Of a stretch of 64,000 nucleotides of DNA, positions 35,601-42,467 are shown in pieces (within the stretch, counting starts at the first letter, position 1; each line of letters starts with the position of its first letter). The position numbers and the translations under genes are program-made. The notes under the pieces were generated by a model that made no database searches, was not told where the DNA came from, and saw nothing but the letters and a program-made list of their open reading frames with translations. The DNA is from Phoronis australis (Eukaryota; Phoronida; Phoronidae), in assembly GCA_002633005.1 (NCBI GenBank), contig NMRA01000292.1:395328-459327 (forward strand), given 5' to 3'.

Positions 35601-38600
35601 AGGACCACACGGTCACGTATGAGTCTGTCCGCCAGGCTGTCATAATTGCATGTCTTGGCCAGCCGACGCAACTCAGCGATATGTGTCTCAACAGGTTCAT
35701 TTTTCGACTCACTATGCTTTTCAAACTGATAGCGTTCACTCGGTTTCCCCACATAGCATCTGGCTAGTTCATCTAGCAACGTTTCATTGAAATCTTTATT
35801 CAATGAGAGGGAGGCAGTTTAGTAAGTCAAGTGAATCATAACCTTGGCATGTACGCAAAGTAGCTGTACGTTTATTTTTCTGGCTGCTTATCTAGACGGG
35901 ATGCAACTTCATAGTTTTCTGTAGAAGTGTTCACAGACATATGCCCATTTGTCGAGAGGGGCGGCGGCACAGGTACGTTTACAAACACAGAGGGTTCCCG
36001 TTATCGCTAACACTGTCACTAGTGGCCATGGTACTATTTGTAAGCGATATTTTACCAATGGTCCGTCGCTGCCACCATGTAATATGTTTAGCAACAACAA
36101 TAACTACCCTCTGACACAGCGCCACCTATACTGAAAAGTGTCCCTAGCTGTGGAAACATGATGAATGACACACGGAATTTCACGTGCTTACTAGGAAGTT
36201 TGTTGATCACATCGCCAGCATTTGCACATGCCTTCTATGCACTGAACGTGTTTGGGCTTAGCTACGGGATCGGGGTTTCCTTGCTTTTGCTTACTTCGGT
36301 TACTGCAACTATTCAACAGTAAACTGAAAGAATTTCCCAGATTTCAACCAATGTGAATGACTGAATGCTTTGACGTCGGTTTCATTACTTTCACCAATGA
36401 GAATCCATGATAAACAACATTCCATAGTGCTACCTCTCGCAGCACTGTGAAAGAGTGTACAATAATAACGTGAGATAGCAGTCCGTTTATTCACTTGATA
36501 GTCGTTGTCGTGTTTGTTTTTAACTCCACAGCTAACCGCTAGGTGGTGTTACTAAACAAAAGAACAACTGTCATAATATAACACCAAGCAACCATCTGTG
36601 TTTGATATCTGGTTTCATGTGTCCTTCATTTCTCCCGCATTTATTTCTATTTTAGTGGACTCACGAAATACCTTCAATTTCCATGACCTGCTGTTTAACA
36701 TTGGTTGACTCGCACACGAGACGGACTTGCCACCTGATGGTATCAGCAATAACATTATTCGATGGTTTCCAAACTCTTTAAAATTTACTTGTTTTTAAAG
36801 CCATTGATGGATAGCCAGTGACTTAATCTGGGACTGTGGTTAGATACTATGTCTAGACGTTCGGACACTCTCCTGTTAGGATAGCTCGTAAAAATGGCCT
36901 CCAGGGCCTGGTCTCTAATCTTTGTACTCGAAACGAACTCGAAACTATTTTTTGGCAATTTCTCTGCTCCTTTTGTGCGAACTTAAGATAATTGGTTATC
37001 AGACTGTGCTCGAATACATTATAGTTTATGCATAGGAGTTTCTAGTTCAAGTTTGCCCTTGAAGACACTTATATTCGTGCTACAAACTTGAGTAAAAACT
37101 CGAAATTTCGAGTTCAAACTCGGAACTTATTGCTTTAATATTGGGTTTACAAACTGTGAACTAAGGGCAATAAATTATCTACGTAAGTTATTGTGTACTC
37201 GAGCAAAGAATAGTAGACACTTATCTTGAGTTCGCCCAAAAGTAGAGTAGAAAATGCAAAACCTAATTTCGAGTTCTGTTTCGAGTAAAAAGATTGGAGA
37301 CCGGGCCCAGGTGTCACTCTTGGAAGCTAGTTCCGGAAGGAGTTGGCGTCTCCTGTGTAAAAATCATTTGTAACGGGGCCAGAATTCCCTCTGGCTCTAA
37401 GGGTCAGCTTCCAATTGACTGACAAGTTAAGTATCAAGCAATGAATACGTACGTGCACATGAGACAGAATTGTACCTGTGATGGAATTTGGCACGTTGAT
37501 ATAAAGTCCATATCCGCTGTGATAACCCAGCTGTCTACAAATGACAATGGCTCTGGTTTCTTCGTGCGACCATTGTTGATTACAAATAGTGCCCCAAACA
37601 CCGTTGACCGCCACTTCAACAAGGCCGTAGTTTGGCCCAGGATTCAAACGAATTTGTGGCCCTACAATCATGTAAAATGCATAATTAGCATATACAAGAA
37701 GTTCATTTAATCGTTCACTTAAGTTAAACAAATTCTCAATACGGTGTTCCTATATTTTGAATTGTCTATTTAACTATGTTTCACTATTTTACGAGAGAGT
37801 GGGGTTAGCTGTAATGCAGATTACCCTGGCTATACATATCTCTTAAACTAGCACTGTCTGCAGCCAAGGACCCTGATATGTGCAGTGACTTCTCATCCTT
37901 CTCAATGGAACCAGTCAATGAAAGTCAATGAACAAAGAACTTATTTAGACCATGTCAAATTATTTTGACCATGTCAAAAACACTTTGTCTCATATGTATT
38001 CAATAGTTTAAGGTATTGTGTAGGATCCTAGAAAAATTCCAAATTTACTTAACTGAGGAACATCATAGAGAAATGCCTGATCAAAAATAATGCTTTCAGG
38101 ATTATGGAAAAAATCAAAAGTTGAAAATAAAATGTTAAATAAGATAACTGAAATTCATCTTAAGCATTTATATAAAAGGACATTTGGTCACGTTATTGAT
38201 GCGATTGGCTTGCTATGAATGTACTTTTTCTTTTTCGCTAACTTAGTTTTAAAAATAGCCACATGGTTCGCCTACCGGATGTCAACCATTAGACTAAAAA
38301 AACGGAACATCTGTTCAGTATGTTAGTGAGCATTTCAAAGTGGCATTACTGGATTATATCAGGTCTGTGTTTTATTAATCGGGTGATGTGGCACGAAATT
38401 GTTGTTTGCTTATTATTCTATCCTAGGTTTTAATACAAATGGAGCTACTCCAGCGTTGGTCATGCTATTTTGATTTTTCTGGAAGTTTCTTCGCTGACAA
38501 TTGTACAACGACATTTCTGTCTTGACTCCTGGAGATACCTATATCAAGCAGTTTTCACCAGTAGCCGTTTTCCTTGATGAATGTAACTATTTGGAACTCT

Positions 38601-41600
38601 GAAGTACATCTCTTCATAATATTTTTTGTTTTAAGTTTTGCTTCCTTGTCTTCTATAGATGACAGTCTTTGTGCATTGCTTTGTGTTTAGCAAATAAAGC
38701 ACTGAATAGTGGTGAAATGTCTTGCAATTGCAAATGTATGGCCGGTTTAGGAAAGACATGGAGTCTCATTGGCGCATGTATTGTGGAAAATTGAACACGC
38801 TGTCACAATGGGTATGACGGACACTAACTGCACTGACATGACAGAGCACTGGATATGTGCAAAGTGTAAAATTTTTTACGACAAATAAGCCAAATTGTCA
38901 GATGAAACAGTTGGAGCTCTTACAGCCACTACTGTTCGGCAACGTCATCTGGGGCAAGACGGAAAGGATCATCTCTACTGCGCTTGCCTAATGACCCACG
39001 TACGGGTTCTTTGTCTCTGCAACTCTCATTTGTAATCCTGCGCATGTGCGATCCAGTCTCTCCAGCCCGCACTTTCCGTCTTGCCACAGTTAGTGAGTAG
39101 TGTGTGTAAACGGCCGCTTGACACGGGTCAATTTTCTCCGTGTCAGTTGCGCCTGGCCAAAAGTTGATGTCTAAACGGGACTGTTCTGACTTGTGGAAGG
39201 ACTCCAGGAAAATCAGGACAACAAGAAGAGTTGCATATAAAGATCCTGTGAAAGTAACCACCGACACCATGAGCTTTTTGTGTGAACACTTCCATCCTAG
39301 TTTTACTGGCAACTATTTTACAAAGCATGGGAGTCTGAACGATGTGATAGCATTGGACTGCCTTAGGATGACTCTGCTAAGTTATGACTTCCAATTAAGT
39401 GTTGATTTCTGATTAGATCAACTCGTATGTCCATAAGCCTAGCAAAGACAATCAAGTAGTTATCCACGGGTTTTGTGCTTGACACTGGAATATTGGTACT
39501 CAAAATTTTATGACTTTTAGTCTTCGTGTTATCAAATAAACAAAACAAGCAGGCACACCAGCTGAGATGGCTTATTCATCTGTACTGGCTCTTGCTTATC
39601 TAACATGTATGTAATATGGCGAGACTTCAAAATAGTGCTCCCCATAAAGTCGGCAGTTTCCGCAATGGAATCTGTTTATAGCAGCTAGCTAGTCTCTGTG
39701 TCTGTTGTCCTCGGCCAACTATTGTTTCAATAATCCATGATCGAGCCTAACTCGGAATGCAGTGGCGGCGCAGCACTGAAAAAAGTGGGTGCTATAGCCC
39801 CAAAGCCCCCTATGCTCATGGAATGGGGGCATTTTTGGAAAGTACTAGGGTTACCAAAGCTGAGCGAAATTGGCTCTTATAGAGCAGATCCGAATTGCAC
39901 AGTGAAACTTAAATATCTAGCTATATTTACCGACGACGCCGCAATACCCGACGTTGGTACCTCGTTTCCGCACCGTTGAAATTCCACATGTTAATTGCTC
40001 TTGTGTTCTCTACAAAGTTTTCTCGACTGCGTTACTTTATTCTCCCTTCCAGTGGTAACGAAGTATTACTGCTGTGCTATGGGCTACAACTGGCGACGCA
40101 GAAAGTTAGACGAATTTGACAATTGTCCGTGGATGCACAATGTTATGTTCTCCGCCTTCAATACATCAATCAAAGACAAGAAAATACAGAGCGCTTACTA
40201 TGAGATTAATCTTGAACCCAAAAGAATCTCCTTTCTTGAAGATACCGTGTCAATGTCGATACTTTTAAACTGTTGAAATCGGGAACATTTTCGCGGCCGT
40301 ACATCTCTACAGGATCTGTGAAAATGTTCCTGACAGTCCAAAACTAGGCCAACGAAAGTGGCGTGCTTCCTTACCTACGCGGAAATGGGGAGTTCTATAG
40401 CTGTGTAATCCACGTCAGCCCTGTTTCACCTTACATGATGCAACAACCCTATTCTGAGGAAGCAATGTGGCCTAGTGTGATAGGTGCCCATCTTCTTTAC
40501 TCGAGGTCGTGGTTACGAGTCCCACTGGGCCACAATGTTAGACCCTTGAGTCAGGTTTCTAGCTCCTCAACTCCGTTTTAATTATATATTAATGAAGCAC
40601 AAAAATAGTTCCAGGTGATCAGTGCAATAGGCCCACATGCGCGGGCTGCATACGTCTGGTACAACGTGTATCAGACCGCCTGCAATTATTTTTTTAACAG
40701 CCCTATGTGCCACCAGCACCAAAGAATCTAATGTAACTGGATTCTTTCTGTTACTTAGACTGGTTTCTCTAACGACGACGGAAACGAGGACCAGTTAAAG
40801 GGCACGTGACTTGTGACTCAGTCAGTAAATGTCTATCGTGAAACAGGATGGTTTCCAAAAGTTACTGTGTTCTTGCAAGCAGCTAAACTTCATTCGCATT
40901 ACCTGTGTCGTTGTAGCAGACGACTGCAGCGTAATGATCTGACTTTGACTTTGCGCCAAAATCTGATATCGAGGCTCCAGGACAACTCGCTATGTTGGTT
41001 TCATTGCCAAAACATCTCGGCGTTTTCATGAAAACGTTGCGGTTCTCAGAATCGGAACCGATAGTTGCATTCCCCGTGACATATCCTAATTGTTTGCAGA
41101 CCTGAAACGACATTTTCAATGTTAAAGAGGACTGGAACGCAAAAAAACATAATTAATTGCGTTATTCAAAGTGGTTTCCTGCCACTGAAACGGAATTCAA
41201 TCTACCTATTCACGAGGTATTTTAAGTTTTTGCGTAAAAATTTTGAATTTATATTGATGTCAAAGCATTTTTCTTTTCTTTTAGTTTCAAATTTCAGAAG
41301 AATGGTCGTCACTTCGTCGATTTTTCTCCCACAAGGCAAAACAATGCTCCTTATTTGATATCACAAGACATGGACCTAGCGCATTTCCCTTATTTGGAAA
41401 ATGTGAACTTTGACCTTTCATGCAAACATGATAATGGTGAATTCAAGCAGCAACCCGATTAAGAGGCAATAGATGTTTAAAACTGGTTACAAAGGTATCA
41501 TAGTATTCAAAAATATTCTAAAAAGCACTTGGAATTCTCGTTGGAAATCTCTTGCCTCGCTACCTTGTCTCACCTTGTGCGAAGTGCGATCACGCATGAC

Positions 41601-42467
41601 AATCTGCCGTTAATATCCTACTTGTCAGCCAGTTGTTTGACTGATGACTGCGAGCGCATGCTCGCATTTATCATAAGTTGGAGGAAAATTAGAAATTCTG
41701 TGGTGACTATAAAGTTTTCTCTTGGCGCATAGTTAAAAATGTGTGAATTTTATGATTTTCGGGGAAATTCGCTCACAGGGGAAATTGAATAACTCTGCAG
41801 TAGAGATGGTACTTTTGCAAGGAATTGTTTAAAAGTCATTTTTACGAGCTTTCGTGTTCTATGCTCACCTCAAAAAAATCACCTCAAAATCTTTATAGTA
41901 ACCTGTTGCGTGAAATATATGTAAGAGTTTCAACTGCCATTATAAGTAAATAAATAGAATTCGCATACCAATCGGTAGAATATGAGTAATCAGTAGAAAA
42001 CTAGACCAAAGCAAATACACAGTTAGATGGCGATCCTAGTGGCGAAATGAATATGTAAGTCTCCATTCTCTGATGAACCCTTCAATCCAATAATCATACT
42101 ACTGGAGTAAAGTGGCGTATGTTTGATACCGAGAGATTCACAAGAAGCATGTCGAGACTATAAAAATGAATGTAATGCTATAAAAAGGACTGTCCGAAGA
42201 CTTCTCGTGTACAGTTCTGGGAAACCGCCACTGGAGATAGAGAAGAGGTGATTCATCTAAGAAATTCTCGGGACATAAAATGTAAGGGAGGACATGCTTT
42301 TGAAAGAGGAACAAATTAAGAGGAACACGTCTAGCCTACCACTATAGCATCCGAACTTGTCCATCCTGAGTAGCTGACAGTTCCCCATACATCCGTGACC
42401 TCTGACACTTCTACACGCCCCCAGTGCGGACCAGCAGTGGGGTCATTCATTGTCAGTCGAACACTCA
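17460..42467 (-). CDS. SRCR-A: five-domain SRCR protein gene, 8 exons, 5' end missing
   Basis: Minus-strand exons 42340-42467, 40903-41101, 37476-37661, 26014-26172, 23762-23877, 20982-21210, 18013-18656 and 17460-17618 join with matching phases at all seven junctions. They total 1820 nt: a 2-nt partial codon plus 606 codons including the stop. The product of about 605 residues has five consecutive SRCR domains: exons 1+2, 3+4, 5+6, the first half of exon 7, and exon 7 with exon 8. Several N-glycosylation sequons (for example CTGNET) fit an extracellular protein. The chain stops 15 residues after the last VVCY motif with no membrane segment, suggesting secretion. Some domains lack the WGTVC cysteine (WGTVS), as in group A domains, and others keep it. 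No signal peptide exon was found. The longest intron (11.3 kb) holds nested LTR elements. Confidence 0.87.
17619..18012. other. SRCR-A last intron (394 bp)
   Basis: Bounded by GTAAGTAA (donor side) and GATTTTAG (acceptor side) on the minus strand. It is the shortest intron of the gene and carries no recognised repeat. Confidence 0.8.
18013..18656 (-). CDS. SRCR-A exon 7: one whole and one partial SRCR domain
   Basis: A 644-nt exon, acceptor TCGTTTTAG and donor GCA|GTAAGTAA. It opens TRVTIITEQETKSWGHVLV. The first domain runs through GMICDPDW, EEDALVTCKTL, CTGNETNLLDCP and SEVGVVCYN. The second begins FKVKLMEGNKRYGIVYMS and continues VWGTVSADAGMW, VEASVVCRQL and CTGNETRLA. It is unusual in the gene for encoding a whole domain without an internal intron. 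Confidence 0.92.
18870..19150. repeat. Diverged tandem duplication
   Basis: Two units about 125-130 bases apart share gggcattcact, aagctcnatcttg, atgcaggnaagacac and a C/T-rich tail (ctctcgctctctctctctc). It lies in the SRCR-A intron. Non-coding. Confidence 0.55.
20181..20887 (-). mobile_element. Kolobok-like element T2 (short, decayed)
   Basis: The ends are inverted AGGAGAAAGTAACC (left) and GTTGTTTTCTCCT (right). The flanking tetramers (TTGG, TCAA) look like mutated TTAA. The right 250 bases are homologous to both ends of T3, sharing the tagtaaaaat, cagttaa and tgccattttg blocks, and lead into a THAP relic on the minus strand. The element is about 0.7 kb, so most of the interior is lost. 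It lies in the SRCR-A intron 18657-20981. Confidence 0.6.
20217..20629 (-). pseudogene. THAP domain relic in T2
   Basis: Reads MVAAYWGCTRYRLMRTLGM, then LHRFPTNDTLRCTW, then YRVSGKHF. This is the order of a THAP domain (two Cys, HRFP, W, C-x2-H-F). The first zinc Cys is Tyr and the third is replaced (VSGKHF), so zinc binding is lost. The frame then runs through a linker rich in Ser and Pro. A diverged paralogue lies at 25050-25400. Confidence 0.65.
20982..21210 (-). CDS. SRCR-A exon 6
   Basis: The acceptor ACACGTAG is followed in phase 0 by VACKSMGFNGGMAFRRG, then CKGTESSLWECPH and AGAICYDVTKSY. The donor is ATATG|GTAAGTAT, phase 1. It is the C-terminal two-thirds of the third SRCR domain, joining DDSDAK of the upstream exon. 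Confidence 0.9.
22021..23669 (+). mobile_element. Kolobok-like element T4 (TTAA-flanked, THAP start)
   Basis: TTAA at 22021-22024 and 23666-23669 flank inverted ends AAGGGGACTGTA and, inverted, AAGGGAACTGTA. A plus-strand THAP start is at 22319. It lies in the SRCR-A intron 21211-23761 and ends 92 bases from exon 5. The interior 22780-23100 has open frames of unknown origin. Assignment rests on TTAA, the end sequence and the THAP start only. Confidence 0.55.
22319..22400 (+). pseudogene. N-terminal THAP fragment in T4
   Basis: Reads MPFCMAPGCSNSSKKASSKG, with the C-x4-C pair of a THAP domain and the usual basic stretch, then MVIAYHRR where HRFP is expected. The rest of the domain (W, C-x2-H-F) is not in frame; it may follow an intron or be lost. 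The frame continues to 22474 without further similarity. Confidence 0.5.
23762..23877 (-). CDS. SRCR-A exon 5
   Basis: The acceptor TTGTTGCAG gives phase 1 entry and VFLRSGFNYGRVNYW, then EICDDGWDDSDAK. The donor is AAA|GTAAGTAG, phase 0. The 116-nt exon encodes the N-terminal third of the third SRCR domain. No long open frame marks it; it was found by the domain logic and splice phases. Confidence 0.87.
24479..24733 (+). pseudogene. P2X7-type intracellular domain-like frame
   Basis: 84 codons from ATG. After GGYMFEPKFSEAEY and an acidic stretch it has WSKCTVRTVMPTSMECQC. Domains of the P2RX7 C-terminal type show YxFEP, an acidic stretch, then a W-C-x-C, MPT and EC-x-CC pattern. Here several Cys are replaced and the frame stops right after. 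It overlaps a minus-strand frame that also looks transposon-derived, so at most one is a real relic along the shared segment. Confidence 0.4.
24502..24950 (-). pseudogene. THAP-transposase middle region relic in T3
   Basis: The minus-strand frame has a Ser/Glu-rich linker (SSSSEKAGEPNFDKF), then LLELFRRCQMCGEGVTRRDV and VTIQWEEHWHS. This order (acidic linker, hydrophobic helix, C-x2-C-G, then WHS) is what I recall from the middle of THAP-type transposase proteins. The second Cys pair is gone. It belongs with the THAP relic at 25050-25400. Confidence 0.45.
25050..25400 (-). pseudogene. Decayed THAP domain relic in T3
   Basis: Nucleotide-level paralogue of 20300-20700: both carry a tgcactcctcg / gtggcgan / ggggcactgccgg block and a shared upstream region. 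The minus-strand frame (TVAAYQDLLIIVSRTLTHDI) has lost the zinc ligands and contains stops. Confidence 0.5.
26014..26172 (-). CDS. SRCR-A exon 4
   Basis: The acceptor CTGTTTCAG is followed in phase 1 by NSSQPIWLHKAHCLGSENSV, FDCPHYGWGTGW and RDMNIMCIKNEN. The donor is AAACT|GTAAGTAT, phase 1. It completes the second SRCR domain, whose first half is 11.3 kb away at 37476-37661; the phase (G|GT) matches. Confidence 0.87.
26354..27830 (-). mobile_element. Penelope-like retroelement relic PLE1
   Basis: The minus-strand frame 26781-27698 holds the reverse transcriptase: VPLRPIVS, then NDVNALFTSIPV (motif A), GSPVFPIVADIYMEE (motif B), RYVVDTFAM (motif C), LPFLDLCVHV and YRKPTHMNQCLQFSSN. Penelope elements share this order. 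Motif C has YVVD in place of YVDD, so a catalytic aspartate is lost. The fragment 26354-26593 (KEHNWYARKLQESI, then NWDRDLHLP) resembles the end of the Penelope endonuclease region. The GIY-YIG core between them is missing or unreadable. It lies in the large SRCR-A intron, same strand as the host gene. Confidence 0.8.
27935..28185. mobile_element. MITE-B copy 1
   Basis: About 250 bp with inverted ends: ggtcccgttccaagacaact against the complement of agtttcttggagcgggccc, each followed inward by gactta/taag. Rich in cttaa/ttaag. A second copy is at 63187-63408. No coding capacity. It abuts the left side of the outer gypsy element region. Confidence 0.72.
28388..29284 (-). repeat. 3' LTR of inner gypsy element
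   Basis: 897 bp, TGTCAG to CTGACA. It is nearly identical to 33930-34673 but contains 153 bases absent from that copy (about 29047-29200). The full-length LTR is therefore this one. Confidence 0.9.
29451..31380 (-). pseudogene. Integrase C-terminus, reverse transcriptase and RNase H of inner gypsy element
   Basis: An open frame of about 634 codons. It begins with the integrase tail (FSPFELLYGR, then RRFKVGDQVLIL and LQWKGPYEV). It continues with reverse transcriptase: EPYPLPYATR, NSPVVLVKKKDGSNRFCIDF, FTKIDLSKGYWQV with the motif A Asp, VKMPFGLVNS, and MYVDDILCHN with the YVDD pair. RNase H follows: VVQTDASDAGIG, TERECLTIVFAIRKF and IIHTDHQPLAYI. All catalytic residues are visible in this part. 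The N-terminus is out of frame with the upstream integrase frame by one indel near 31385, so the element is listed as broken. Confidence 0.9.
31330..32124 (-). pseudogene. Integrase of inner gypsy element
   Basis: The frame shows the zinc-binding HHCC module (AHESIVGGHLGV, then FCRSCDICQRT) and the core with its three acidic positions (IAVDLIDPV, LSDCGTQFTS, CNGLCERING). It loses frame at DWDRYLPAV near 31385. The continuation FAYREVPQVGTGFSPFEL is in the next frame. It lies upstream of reverse transcriptase, which defines the Gmr1-type order. Confidence 0.9.
32149..32706 (-). pseudogene. Aspartic protease region of inner gypsy element
   Basis: The frame includes VRMMCDTGCSSAAVKTSL, the D-T-G motif of retropepsins, followed by YDLIIGNAVG. 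It sits between the gag zinc knuckle and integrase, as expected. The frame is open. Confidence 0.82.
32700..33800 (-). pseudogene. Gag of inner gypsy element, broken
   Basis: The start is MDFEKYITQAKQFGYTGEES (33800 downward), followed by a heptad-like Glu/Leu/Lys stretch suggesting a coiled coil. A frame change near 33470 leads to LARFETFATSQKW. Then come QVFNNMPSDQINNYDQLKVA and the capsid-type GFRRKFRESNPEKGENVFQF (33154-33372). An in-frame TGA is near 33160 and another frame change near 33020. The last part holds one zinc knuckle, CFNCHRKGHLARDC (32700-33026). Confidence 0.82.
33930..34673 (-). repeat. 5' LTR of inner gypsy element, with 153-bp deletion
   Basis: 744 bp. Matches the 3' LTR with few substitutions, apart from a deletion at the junction aaaaaccagg/atttaaaag (about 34590). 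Few substitutions mean a relatively recent insertion. Confidence 0.9.
34704..35803 (-). pseudogene. Gag, protease and start of reverse transcriptase of outer gypsy element
   Basis: Gag (35219-35803) has KPSERYQFEKHSESKNEPVE, HIAELRRLAKTCNYDSLADR, CKFCGDEHEFDKRKCPAYG and a zinc knuckle CENCGGRDHF. Protease (35028-35261) has VVFLLDTGRSVNIIEV. The start of reverse transcriptase (34797-34994, continuing to 34704 in another frame) has LGTLPGEVHLTV and then IEPVSDPTDWVSTLV before meeting the LTR. Palm motifs, RNase H and integrase are absent. This gag is unrelated in detail to that of the inner element. Confidence 0.8.
36078..36583 (-). repeat. 5' LTR of outer gypsy element
   Basis: 506 bp. Compared with the left LTR (130 bp after removing the inner element), it has about 360 extra bases (about 36104-36464) between caacaacaataac and gtgagatagcag. 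Either the left copy lost them or this copy gained an insertion; similar acaataac strings border the segment. Confidence 0.78.
36904..37308. mobile_element. MITE-A copy 2
   Basis: 405 bp, GGGCC-bounded with inverted ends, very similar to 44449-44851 and clearly related to 14043-14442. It lies in the 11.3 kb SRCR-A intron, 168 bases downstream of exon 3. Confidence 0.82.
37476..37661 (-). CDS. SRCR-A exon 3
   Basis: The acceptor ACATGATTGTAG gives phase 1 entry and PQIRLNPGPNYGLVEVAVNG, then VWGTICNQQW and AIVICRQLGYHSGYGL. The donor is ATCACAG|GTACAA, phase 1. It encodes the first half of the second SRCR domain, with the WGTIC cysteine present. Confidence 0.87.
38935..39190. repeat. Dispersed repeat, inverted partner at 49175-49395
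   Basis: Shared blocks include tctaaacggga (inverted tcccgtttaga), gtgtaaacggccg, ccgtcttgccac, gcgcatgtgcgat and agagatgatcctttccg. The partner lies in opposite orientation. It is non-coding and probably a MITE. Confidence 0.68.
40468..40532 (+). repeat. tRNA-like segment (pseudo-tRNA or SINE head)
   Basis: GTGGCCT at the start can pair over 7 bases with AGGCCAC-like GGGCCAC at the end. A T-arm-like region (gtggttacgagtcccac) is present. The D-arm is poor and the B box (GGTTACGAGTC) departs from consensus, so a functional tRNA is doubtful. Confidence 0.42.
40903..41101 (-). CDS. SRCR-A exon 2
   Basis: The acceptor TCGTTTCAG is followed in phase 0 by VCKQLGYVTGNATIGS, then RCFGNETNIASCPG and AAVVCYNDT. 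The donor is ACACAG|GTAATG, phase 1. It is the C-terminal two-thirds of the first known SRCR domain. Confidence 0.9.
42340..42467 (-). CDS. SRCR-A exon 1 of those found
   Basis: The acceptor TTATTCCAG gives phase 1 entry and SVRLTMNDPTAGPHWGRVEV, then DVWGTVSYSGW and SDAIV. The donor is ATAGTG|GTAGGC, phase 0. It is the N-terminal third of an SRCR domain; the usual WGTVC cysteine is Ser. The phase-1 entry shows at least one more upstream coding exon exists. The intron position before VCKQLG is the same as in the third domain (before VACKSMG). Confidence 0.87.

Larger units (their letters stand above)
28283..36583 (-). mobile_element. Outer Ty3/gypsy-type LTR element, 3' truncated inside, host of a nested element
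   Basis: LTR ends are TGTAATRTG and ATAATATAACA on the plus strand; the right LTR is 36078-36583. The left LTR (28283-28387 plus 34679-34703) is split by the inner element. The target duplication CCAAG is at 28278-28282 and 36584-36588. The minus-strand interior has gag with a zinc knuckle (35219-35803), protease with LLDTG (35028-35261) and only the first part of reverse transcriptase (34704-34994). It then runs straight into the LTR, so most of pol is deleted. A candidate primer site TGGTGGCAGCGACGG abuts the right LTR (36063-36077). Confidence 0.82.
37662..40902. other. SRCR-A intron
   Basis: 3.2 kb. It contains a dispersed repeat at 38935-39190 (inverted partner at 49175-49395), a possible plus-strand THAP end near 39280-39340 (LCEHFHPSFTGNYF), the ctatagcccc repeat near 39757-39835 and a tRNA-like segment at 40468-40532. 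Confidence 0.6.

Noticed and set aside
39140-39412. Plus-strand frame with LCEHFHPSFTGNYF, THAP-like end
   Set aside because: Only the C-x2-H-F-like end is visible; no N-terminal Cys pair or HRFP block, so not called.
40468-40532. Functional tRNA gene
   Set aside because: Acceptor stem pairs but the D-arm and B box are poor; kept only as a tRNA-like repeat.
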